A stretch of 64,000 nt of DNA from the NCBI GenBank assembly GCA_947650285.1, contig CANTFL010000421.1, forward strand, positions 83,892-147,891, in the 5' to 3' direction. Of the stretch, positions 33,830 to 43,504 are shown one piece after another. The stretch's first letter is position 1; every line of letters begins with the position of its first letter. The DNA comes from Hyaloperonospora brassicae (Eukaryota; Oomycota; Peronosporomycetes; Peronosporales; Peronosporaceae). The notes under the pieces are model-generated. The model had not been told where the DNA came from and did no database searches. It saw only the letters and a list, made by a program, of their open reading frames with translations. The position numbers were made by a program, and so were the translations under genes.

Positions 33830-34497
33830 TTAAGTGCAAGATGTGTGACAGCTCCGGAGCCAGGAAAGCGTAACCGGTGACGGTAAACTCTCGTGACGGA
33901 TCTCAGGAGCAACTGGGAAATCCCACGGCCGAAGAGTAAACAGGTCCATGTAGGCGTGCAATACCGCCCCTTGGACTACTGTATCCAGACGGCGATAGTC
34001 ACGCTTCAACACCGCCGTGAGTTTACATATATTGTGCGCCCAAATAAGGGCGACACTTTTAGTTACTGTGGTCAGCTCTTCTCTAAACACCGCGTCGTTC
34101 CGCTCATTCCATAGATGAGTGAGGCAGATAGTACACATAAAAAAGCAGATTCGCTTCCAGCCCTTAACCACGGCCTCGAAATCGTCCTGAAAACGTTGAA
34201 GCAGCAGATGAAGCTACCGTGCCGGTATCATAGAAGCTCGTCTAGTGGTGGAGCTGAGCAAAAGTTTCGTATCTCCGAAATAGGCCTCGGTGACGTCTGA
34301 CCAGCGCCGGAGGATTTTCTTCCAAAATGCGCGCAACTTCGGACAGTCCCAGAAGATGAAAGCCGGAGACTCCCTAACACCGTGGCACCCCGGAGACGCA
34401 CGCCTAATATGTTCATCCTTCTTACCCGCGTGATATAGTTTAAGGCGCTTCGTAGCAATCCGATATTACGCCCAAACTTGGTGACCCAGAAGCCCAT
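33830..34497 (-). pseudogene. LINE RT tail with zinc-binding (zf-RVT) motif
   Basis: The minus strand gives CHGVRESPAFIFWDCPKLRA and FWKKILRRW in one frame (about 34290-34380), and LWNERNDAVFREELTTVTKS in the frame 33830-34171. The C...ES..HIFWDCP..R.FW and LW.ERND.VF patterns are typical of the region after RT in plant- and oomycete-type LINEs. A frameshift separates the two parts. Confidence 0.7.
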
Positions 34498-35890
34498 GTG
34501 CGTGACGCCACACTTGGGACGGACTCTGATGTACGGCTTCCCGCTACCATGAATCCGTATCGACTACGGCTTCCATACGCCGCAATAGCGGCCGTAATTC
34601 AACCGCTAACGGTCTTTTATGAAGCTGAAAAGCACGACGAAAAATTGTTCTCCGAAGGGAAATATTCGCGACGCGCTCCACTGACTACCATGGAAACCGG
34701 TGGTGGCTGGGATGGGCGTAAATACGACACCGTGCAACTGAAAAAATCGGCTGAAGGTGCGAGCCCAGCAACTAGGGCCGAGGCCGGGTCTGGTTCCTGC
34801 GGAAGGAAGTACCATCGGAACCCGTCGGCCCCCTGCCACAGGTGGACCCAGACATTCGGAAGGAAATGAAGACCCCGTCGTTTCCGGACGATGCGTACCC
34901 ACATCATCATTTATTAGTCATATTCGTACCGAAACGAAGGGGCATGCCGCAACCTTAAAGGAGGCATAACCGCCAATTCTGTACCAACGAGGAAAGGTGG
35001 TGACGCCAGCAGGATAGCCGTTGCCCATCGCCGTAACTTAGACTGTGAGTCGTAAGAAAAGGACGGTCCCGCAGGATAAATGCAGAAGGTAAACTCTGCC
35101 TGTCCTGTCCGACGGACTTGTAAGTCCGAGATAGATTAAGCAACGATCCTGTATAATTTGGAGCTGACCATATGTAGTCCTCGCCTGTCGCATTCCCAGG
35201 GGTTATTAATCCAGACAAACGTCCACCAAATTCGATATATATTGTGCAAGCGATGGTTCTGAGCAGCTTTTGCATCTGAAAAGCGAAGTTAAGCGACAAA
35301 ACCCATTTTTCCCCGTCCCACCGGCTGTCGGCGCCTTGTAGCAAGGGTGCCCCGTGCTCAGTCATCCGGTCCCGGATGCGCTCCAAATGATCATCTGTGG
35401 GCTCAAAGAGCTTGTCCAGATCACTCTCAGCCAAATCATTTAAAGTTTGAGCCAAATCAGCCAACCACGCCCCCCGAGGCCTCTCGTGTAGTACCATCCC
35501 AGAAAGGATTGTCCGACCTTGATACGGCCAGAAACGCCACGAGCAAAATTATTTATATTTGCTTGTGTGGGCCATTGCAGCGCATGTTTGATTCGCTGTG
35601 TTTTTATGGGGACCTCAAAAGAAGCAACCCCGAATGCCCCTGCCTTTTTAGGTGTAGAGATCATTCCAGGATTCTACTTGTGTCGCCGCGCTTCCGTGGA
35701 TGTGGCACGGGCCCACGAAATTGTTTTTACAAATTCTATATCGCCTTTCTTGCCCTTTCCGGCATGCCAAACACTGCGGATGCAACAATGTTCTGACGGC
35801 AGGATGATTCAGTTTAGAATCAAAAACCGATGCTTTACATTAGTTGAAACTTTGACAGCCGTGAACAGGCGCCGTTGTAGCTTCCTAATT
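34498..35890 (-). pseudogene. LINE sequence between RT core and zinc-binding tail
   Basis: A 180-codon minus frame (34955-35497, with DDHLERIRDRMTEHGAPLL) probably belongs to the connection region after RT. I recognise no catalytic motif in it. Confidence 0.45.
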
Positions 35891-35899
35891 CGAAGCGCC

Positions 35900-37010
35900 C
35901 AATTGCAATGCTGAAAACTACAGCCCCTACATCGTATCCTAGATACCTCACGGTGTCCGCTGGCTGGAGGCCCGATATGCTGTTGAGTCCTTGACGCGAC
36001 AGCGCAATATAGAAAGATCAGCCTACTTTTGCCGGCTGGGATTGTAGACCCGACAAGTCACCAAAGCGAGAAACTAGGTGAAGCACCGTCCCGAGCTGAT
36101 GCCATTTCTCCAGAAAGATAGTCGATTCATCCACAAACGCGGAGTTTGTGTGTTGAGCTGTTCTACAACTCGGCACTGGAGCCCTATCAAGTCCGATGTT
36201 TCCTGCATTGCAATGCCCAAGAGCTCGACGGCGAGAAGAAAAAGCAACGGGGCCAGCAGGCAATCTTGGTGAATACTTGTGTCTACGGAAATTGGATTGT
36301 AACGCTCTCCGTTGACCAGGAATGTAGCGGTTGTTCCAGTATGTATCCGGGCGATGATCTGAACATAGCGCTCAGCAAACCCAAACTGCTGCAAAGCCTC
36401 ATACATAAAGTCCCTGCCACCGTGTCACACGCTTTACGAAAGGCCAGCAAGAGAATGAACCGACTGTTGATGGCGTCCAGATCCTCGTCCAGCGCCGCAG
36501 TGGTCAGCTGAGATAACACTTCATCACCAAATTTAGCATCTGCCTGCCATGCAAGAACCCTTGTTGTAAGTCCCTAAAGATTTTGGTAGAGCCCGTTGCA
36601 GCCGTGAAGCTAGAAAGATAACAGAAATTTTGTAACTAGTTTGGAGTAACGGGATGGATCGATAATCCATCGCATCCGCCGAGTCTTCTTTTTATCGTAA
36701 GGGTTAGATCAGGGTCTTAAGAGATGAGGACGGAGGACCCTCCCCGGCCATAATACGATTGCTGAGTCTTACAAGCGCGAGACTAGAATAGCAGCTATAT
36801 CTTATTTAAAGGTCACTATCAAGTACATCAGACCTCGCGAATTTGTGACGACTGAGACCTGCAATAGCCGCGAGAACTTCCGCTTCCGTAAAATAGCGTA
36901 GAAGCGTCATGTTGTCAGCTAGAGGAAGGATCCGCAGAGCGGGATTCGTTGCAAAGCCGCGAATGGCGGAAGGCAAGTCAACGAGAGGCGCAGTCCGATG
37001 ACTCACACTA
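35900..37010 (-). pseudogene. LINE reverse transcriptase, catalytic box altered
   Basis: Minus-strand frames give YFTEAEVLAAIAGLSRHKFA (about 36830-36900), FILLLAFRKACDTVAG (36430-36480, normally FRKAYDTVDR), RYVQIIARIHTGTTATFLVN and HQDCLLAPLLFLLAVELLG (36210-36330, normally RQGCPLAPLLF), then SAFVDESTIFLEKWHQLG at about 36100-36140. The usual F.DD box reads FVDE, so the second catalytic Asp is Glu. Several frames are used. It would copy LINE RNA by target-primed reverse transcription. Confidence 0.75.
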
Positions 37011-37689
37011 AGGACAGTCGACTAATCTGATGCAAACTTTTCCGCAATCTACATTATGTGATTAAAAGCCCGCCCGTGCTGATGCAGAAGTGTTGTAACC
37101 GATTGATCGCGTTCTTTGTCTGCTACACGCCGGTAATACCAACGTAACCGGTCTGTAGTTCTACAAGTCGTTGACCGAGATGAATACGATATTCCTAACG
37201 TAAAACCTCTATATTGCTGTCAATCAATTGCTTCCGGGTGAACAAGTGCGTTTGCGTGCTTTGCCGCATGGTGTGCCGGAGCCGCGCCTGGCGCTGCTTG
37301 GCCCGTTTGCCGACCCTATCAATACAGGTCTTACATTTGGTAACTTTTTGATCCCAAGAAGTAGGCTGAGCTACCTGACCAATAGCCAGGGCATCCAATT
37401 TGTCTGAGTGGGCATCATTTATGGGATACATTACACGCTCGTGGCTGAAATGCAGACGAGACCGGCCCGCGCCTCGTAACTCCTGATGATCAGAATGCTA
37501 AGATGTAACGCTCGCTTCGACTCATTGAAGACGTTCCGCTCACGTTGAGGGTATGTAAAAACAATTGATGTGACTAGCCTTGTACCCTTCCCAGTATGTA
37601 AAATTATCCTTAAAGAAATTCGTCTCGCTATCCTCTGCATGACCTTGCAGCACCCTCGCCTCAGCCAAAACCATAGCTTCCATCACTCT

Positions 37690-38200
37690 ATCCAGGGCCG
37701 GGCTTTCTGACCGGTTCCAACAGCGATATCGATACCGGTCAATTAAGGGCCTTGCACGCAATAAAATCCCCAGCGATGATCGTGTTCGTGGGGTCCAAAT
37801 TCGAAGAGAGGGCAGAAATGAGACAATGCTCGCGTTCCGAAATAGAGAAGGAGCATACACATTTATGAGTACATCCTCTCCCATGGAAATAGCGATCGCC
37901 CGGATGCTCCTTTTCTCCAGATACCAGGCCGTCGCGCGCGCCGCAGAGTGAGTGGTTAGAAGAATCGCTACCCCGCCTTGTTTAGGCGAACCAGTACTAC
38001 AGTAAGACAAAGTAACGCTGGGATCCAAATTCTTTCCCCATATTCGTCCCTAATGACGAGTCAAAAGGGCCGCCTCCGCTTTCGTGTGCACATGAGTTTC
38101 TAAATGTACCACGCCAGTGGAAGCAGTCGCTGAGGCCGTTGTCGCCACGCCGACATCCAATCGAACCGAACACTGCCCTAAAACCCCCTCATATTTTGGG
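37690..38200 (-). pseudogene. LINE APE-type endonuclease
   Basis: Minus-strand sequence has LETHVHTKAEAALLTRH (about 38060-38110, with the catalytic Glu), GGVAILL (about 37960), VLINVYAPSLFRNASIV (about 37840) and IIAGDFIACKAL (about 37745-37780, normally GDFN, so Asn is Ile). These are ordered motifs of the AP-endonuclease-like domain that nicks the target DNA. Frames are broken. Confidence 0.65.
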
Positions 38201-38559
38201 AATTTACAACGTGTCTACGAGCTGGCTCCCGTGATAAATTCCCGACGCCTCAGGAGGAGCCCCCAGTTCTTAAGCAGACGATACCTTCCGTAAGCATGTG
38301 CTGTATTTATTGATATGTGACGGAGATTCGTAGCAAGACACACCCGTGGGCTGCCCTGAGAAATCCAGTAGGCATACCGGCATAGGAGGAACCGAAGCTG
38401 TCACGAAGTAATTGAATAGCTAGCGCCAGTCGACTAGATGGCCCTCAGACGGTCAAACCGCCTTCTTATAGGCCTAATTGGAACGGAGTGGGAGAGAGTA
38501 ACACCGGAGTTGCTCCGAAAAAAGCAAAGTTCTGTCACCGTTCCCCGTTAGCGCATAAA

Positions 38560-39099
38560 TTACCTTGTCGAGTAGAATAGCGCAGAGGAGATGTTACTCA
38601 GCCGAATGCGCCGACTAGGGTCACAAAATCGTAAGACGTCATCCCCGGCGTAGTTATCCTTCTTGAGCCTGCTCCGGTCGTCCATATTTTTGATGAGTGG
38701 GGCAAGCATAGACTGTGAGAGACCCCGCTTCGTGTAAGCCATCCAGTTCTCGATCCACAGGACAGTAGAGGAATCTTTCACCCGATGCCTGTAAGCGTGG
38801 ATCCCAGATAGTCGACATTCCCGCCACCACTGTGCTGTCCACTGCACGAGCACTTGATCAGCTAAGCTTGCAAGAAGTTCGTCCGGAAAGACAAACGGCT
38901 GCACGTGATACATGAGAACGCCCGGCTCCTGACGTGCAGTTGTCATCCAAGCCTCGGTGTCACTGTGGGCAAGAAGAAACGGCGTTAAGGCGGTTGGTGG
39001 CAAATCAGGGCTAAGAGCCTGCCAAACCTCCGACCACTCCTCGGGATCAATTCGATCGTCCATTACATTATGAAATAGCAGATTAGGTGCCTCACCCAC
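38560..39099 (-). pseudogene. 179-codon LINE-internal frame of unknown function
   Basis: The frame lies between the OTU-like domain and the endonuclease and reads in the LINE direction. Visible stretches are DDRIDPEEWSEVWQALSPDL and VQWTAQWWRECRLSGIHAYR. No family is recognised. By position it is probably the C-terminal part of ORF1 or a linker of the polyprotein. Confidence 0.45.
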
Positions 39100-39677
39100 C
39101 CTACCCTTTTTGAAATGAGATGCGGCAGAAACGTCGGAGATACCGACCCCCTCCGACCCGTCGTTACCCTGGGATCGACGAGGTCACGTTTACGAGCTAC
39201 ACTCGACCCAACCCATCCTGAGAGCTCACCCAAAGCGACGAGGTTTCAAGTGCAAGCCGCAATGTCTGCGCACCCGAAGCAAAAGCAACTGATACTCCCG
39301 AAGAGTGCAGGATAGAGAAGGTAATGTTGTCTTCTGCCTGATGGGGACTCCCTTCGCTGGAAATTATTAAACAAGGTCGAGCTGCCACGCAAATCCCTTT
39401 CTGTGTGACGCCGCAGGAACCATCCGCGATCTGATTAACAGGTTGTCCAGGGGCCGTAGATTCTGAAGCATCCGTAAGGCCCAAACGAGCCGTCCCACTT
39501 TCTGTATGCAAACAGGCCGAGAAATGCCGGCCTTCAAACCTGAGAACCCGCGGTGGCTCCCGAGTTTGCTCAATATTTTGCCGCCTGTATATCATCGATG
39601 CACCCGAAGACCGTCAGTGAATGTTGAGTAGACGACTCCACGACCTTGCCGTACTTAGTCGCCGTCTGAGGGAGAAA

Positions 39678-40195
39678 TTATGCGGCAGCGCGACTGCTCT
39701 TTACCATCGCCAAAAGGCAAAATATAAATGGCGCGGTCAAGAAAATGGCGGCCATACCCATCGTGTCACTCCCGCCCCATACATCTACAGGAACTACGTA
39801 GTCCCGTTCTGAAGGGCTGTCCGCATAGTCCTGACAAAAACACCGGAGTTGGGCCGCCGAACCCCTCTGGACATCGTCGATCAACCGCGGCAAACATTCG
39901 TGAACGCATGAACCCGCAAGTCATGCGCGAGCTGATCCAGGTTCAGAAGCCCCGCATTTTGTTAACCCCGTTAAGTACTGGCTGTAAGGAGCTCCAGGTC
40001 CTTATTGGGCGCATCCAAGCCGGCGTCAGCGGCTGCCTGTGCGATAGCCATCGCCATACAATTACCCGTTGCCGGAATGTATACTTCGCGTAGACCCAGA
40101 ATGCTTAACAGTTTCCTCTCGTTGAAAGGCTCTACCGGAGGACGCGACTCTAAGGAAATCGGATGCCGGTCCGAGGACCGCCTGATACTCAGCAA
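39678..40195 (-). pseudogene. OTU-like cysteine protease domain in the LINE
   Basis: The frame 39971-40195 has LREVYIPATGNCMAMAIAQA, matching the OTU catalytic loop (D/A-G-N-C, Cys codon at 40058-40060). After frame breaks, 39678-39893 has DYVVPVDVWGGSDTMGMAAI followed by FLTAPFIF, matching the OTU block W-G-G-x-x-x-(M/L)-x-x-(A/L)-A-x-x-L-x-x-P-(I/F). The terminal catalytic His is not identified. OTU proteases cleave ubiquitin chains or polyproteins; a role in polyprotein processing is inference. Confidence 0.5.
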
Positions 40196-40851
40196 TCGAT
40201 CGCAACGAGTTCGCCCCTGTCATCGATGGTTCATAGGGCCGGTCCTGACAGTACCGGCGCAGAGCCCCGTATCGTCGCCGCTTATTTTCTAGCCCGCTCT
40301 CCAGGCGTCTGATCGAAGACCGACTGTTTGATACTTGATTCCTCGTCCAAAGATAAGCTATCGTCCTGCTGTGTTGGAGGTCCTGCCTATTCCGAAGACA
40401 GGCGCCGACGAAGAACTGTCATGACCTAAATTCTGAAGGACGTTATACCCGTTCGAGCTGGTGCGAGGCAGAGGCACCGAGGCCTATGGAGCGTAAATTA
40501 CACGCTCCCCCCATTTCGGGAGAGTCAACCATGGTTTTTCCCTCCGTCGTCTCAATATAGGTTGTATTATATCTGCGTGCGAGAGAAGGGCAGCACGAAC
40601 CGGACGGTCATTACCGTCAGGGAGCGGGACCGTGACCCCTTGAGGGGCACTGACGACTACTGCCGAGACCTCTGAAATTACCGGTGCCTGGGCCGCCTCG
40701 TCTGCCGCCCTTGTGTTTGAAGCCGTCGACCTGTCATCTGACGCATTTCTTACGGGTTGCTAAACGGTTTGGCTAGGTCTTTTACTCCTTCAAGTTCCGC
40801 CTTCGTCACCACAATGCCTCCTGGCCCACGCAATTCCGCGTCTGTACACGT
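40196..40851 (-). pseudogene. LINE ORF1 linker
   Basis: One long minus-strand stretch reads ASNTRAADEAAQAPVISEVS and VPLPDGNDRPVRAALL (about 40520-40730), low-complexity Ala/Pro/Ser sequence between knuckle and OTU-like domain. There are frame breaks but the orientation is consistent. Confidence 0.45.
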
Positions 40852-40912
40852 ACACCGTACCGCCGGATGCCCCAACATACCACATTGCAGACGTTGGAAC
40901 ATGGGTCTGACA
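40852..40912 (-). pseudogene. LINE ORF1 zinc knuckle at the element B junction
   Basis: The minus strand reads RPMFQRLQCGMLGHPAVRCT immediately left of element B. C-x4-H-x4-C is present. The first Cys of a CX2CX4HX4C knuckle is Arg (CGT for TGT, one transition). Just across element B, the same frame continues at 48899 with VLVIKHIDV, so the ORF was intact here when B inserted. Confidence 0.6.
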
Positions 40913-41302
40913 TGTAATGGGGCTGCCCGTTACATGGACGTGTCACTTTAAGAAAAGTGACAGTAAAGAATATTAAGTGAATATTCTTTGAACAATATCA
41001 CCAAAGTGGTGATATTGGTGAAGCGACCAAAGGATCTGCTAATTGGTTGATATCGTGATGATATCAACCCACCAATCGCCACAAGACGCGCGCAATGAGT
41101 GGTGAAGAGACGTCACCATACACTCAGTTATATTAACATAATTAAGTTAAGTCAAAGAGAGAGACAGTAGTTAAAAGACTTAATTTATAAATATAACAGT
41201 TTTACTTTTATCTTATCTACGCTTCCTCCTTTGCCTCGTGTACGTCTGTCGGGGCACCCAAGCCCTTGCGTTAAGTTCACGCAAGGGTGTGCCCCGTTAC
41301 AC
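40913..41302 (+). repeat. 5' LTR of element B (390 bp)
   Basis: It starts TGTAATGGGG and ends GTGCCCCGTTACA. Nearly all of it is made of consecutive hairpins: TGTCACTTT/AAAGTGACA, AGAATATT/AATATTCT, CAATATCACCA/TGGTGATATTG (40993-41003 and 41007-41017), GGTTGATATC/GATATCAACC and CCCTTGCGT/ACGCAAGGG. Confidence 0.9.
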
Positions 41303-41304
41303 CT

Positions 41305-41322
41305 GGTAGCACTTCGTAGTCC
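41305..41322 (+). other. Primer binding site of element B
   Basis: TGGTAGCACTTCGTAGTCC follows the LTR after a CC spacer. It begins with TGG and nearly matches the site of element A. The tRNA is not identified. Confidence 0.6.
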
Positions 41323-41345
41323 TTCCAAGGACCACAACATCCAAC

Positions 41346-42464
41346 ATGAACATGTTGGATGATGAAGAGACCTTATACGCCACGCTTAAAGGGTTTACCC
41401 ATTTGAGTGACATCGAATGGGGTGCGGTAAAACGAATGAGTTCTACCGTAGGTGAGGTCGCTATTAGCGCCAGGTCGGAGTCTCTAGACAGAGACCAACA
41501 ACATGCCACTATCGCCAAGTTCATTCAACATGAACTTGTCACCGAAAGGGAGAAAGTATCCTTGCTTCACCAGCAAGGCTCTCAACATGCCGAGCCGTAG
41601 AGAGAACTCGGTGCTCAACAGACAGAGCTGTTGAGACAGCAGCAATTCCATGATGCTGTGGGCGGGACGGCGCATGCGCGTCATCCCGATGTCATGAAGG
41701 TTGACATCTCCATGTACAGTGGGGTCCCGGAGGACTCCCTGTTACTGTGGTTTGTCGAACTCGACAGAGCCTTAAGGGCTCGTCGCGTCGAAGATGAGCA
41801 AATGAAACTCACATTTGCTCAGACCCACTTGGCAGGGCGTGCCAAAACTTAGCCTCTGGGGCTCGAGAGTAGCGACCCAAATGTGTTTAGGTCGCTAGAT
41901 GACTTCAAGTCCCGGCTCAGACACCAGTTTGAGCCGCCACGAGCTGAGTTCAGGGCGCGTTCTGAGCTCCTGAAATTCAAGCAGGGTAAGCGTGGTGTGC
42001 ACGCTTACGCACAACATAAACGACTCCTCGCGAGTAGTATAACTGCTAACCCAGTTCGTGAACACACGTTGATTACGGTGTTCATGCAAGGGCTCGCAGA
42101 AGGGCCCGTCAGGAGCCACCTGTTCCGCCTTGAATTGAATATGCTTGAAGAAGCGATATCAGCCGCGGAACAGAAAGACTTTAGCATGAGACAGGCTCAT
42201 GCTAGCTCAAACTCTTATCGTCCACCAAGACGACAAGAGATCGGAGGTCAAGAACCAATGAACCTCTGCTATGTTGAGAGCGAGAGACCTCGCTCTTCAA
42301 ACAACAAGCGATTGCTGAAGTGCAATCGCTGTCAGAAGTTTGGGCAGTTCGCACATGAGTGTAGTGCCCCAAGCCCAGTACCAAACAGTACTGAGCGAAA
42401 TGGACGACCATTCGCCAGAGAAGGGCAATGGGCGTGGGTCCAGCGCTGTTGCGAAGCCGCATAG
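41346..42464 (+). pseudogene. Gag of element B
   Basis: One frame runs from the ATG at 41346 to 42464, with stops at 41598-41600 and 41850-41852. Domains are an N-terminal part (HLSDIEWGAVKRMSSTV), a capsid core (SLDDFKSRLRHQFEPPRAEF, FKQGKRGVHAYAQHKRL, ITVFMQGLAEGPVRSHL) and a knuckle CNRCQKFGQFAHEC near 42320-42365. In the knuckle the His of CX2CX4HX4C is Gln; the copy in D has Asn there. Apart from the two stops it is well preserved. It lies directly downstream of the primer site and a frameshift before protease. Confidence 0.8.
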
Positions 42465-42559
42465 GGAGACGGACCATCAAAAAATGGTCGGGGTCAGTAG
42501 GGGCGGATCGCCCTACTGATCCAGCAACCTCAAGAGAATTTGCAAATCTCTTGACGAAA

Positions 42560-43017
42560 GTTGCTCCAGATACACAATCATTGTGTGTCTCTGCACCTGG
42601 TGATGACGTTTCGCTCATCACCTTGAAGTTGGAAGCGACAAATGATTTGTCGCTTCGTGCCCTAGTAGACTGTGGGGCGTCGAACAACTTTGTTCGTCGC
42701 CAGTCACTAAAGGCTGGAAGTATCAACTTTGTGGAGCGCGACAACCTCTCACGAGAATGACGGTGCGCCTTGCAACAGGCGCATCGATTACCGTTGAGAA
42801 ACGTGTAGTAGGAATCCACTACACGTTAGAGGGCGAACAGTACGATGATGGCTTCATCGTACTGGATCTGGATGACAAATTTGATGTTGTCCTGGGATTA
42901 CCTTGGATCAGAAGGTACGAGCCAAGAGTGATCCGGCAGCATCGATCTGTGAAGATGCCTGCCACTTGTTCATCAGATGGCCATCTGATGAACGTCACGG
43001 AGCGTCCATAAGCGTGT
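42560..43017 (+). pseudogene. Protease of element B
   Basis: The frame 42428-42760 has LSLRALVDCGASNNFVRRQS. The active-site loop is DCG in place of D[ST]G, with the Asp present. After a frameshift near 42757 the next frame has MTVRLATGASITVEK and LDLDDKFDVVLGLPWIRRYE, the flap and the ILGLPWL block of Gypsy proteases. The downstream part (43018-43500) has no motif and is very rich in palindromes. Confidence 0.75.
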
Positions 43018-43504
43018 GGGTGTTCTGCGAGTGAGTGCGATGGCCTCACTTGCGGTTCGGTCGTTCGCACAAATGCACAAGATCACAGTGTAGTTGATCA
43101 CTACACTGTGGAGCAAGCTCCCGGTGGCTGTACAGAAGTACAGGCTGCGCCGAAGTTCTACCACTCGAATAAGTCGAGTGGACCGGGACATGGATGCATG
43201 CCTAGCGGGCAGCATCTTAGAAGTAAGAAACCTGTTGCCTCCAAAAGGAAACATTGAAATCCTAGGTCGACTGGAGAGTCGACCGTAGAGGATCGGTACC
43301 TGACTGTGGTTGCGCATCCACAGTCAGAAGACGTCGAGGAAATAAGTCCCCACGTACTTGAGGAAGGAATTCCTCAAGAGTCGCTTGCTGAAGGATCAGG
43401 CCCTCAGCAACCTGTGGAAAGCAAGATCCCAGGAAGTAACCGAGACGTTGAACGTCTAGGTTAATGACGGATCAAGCGTAGGCGCTTATACGCTTGATCT
43501 GATT

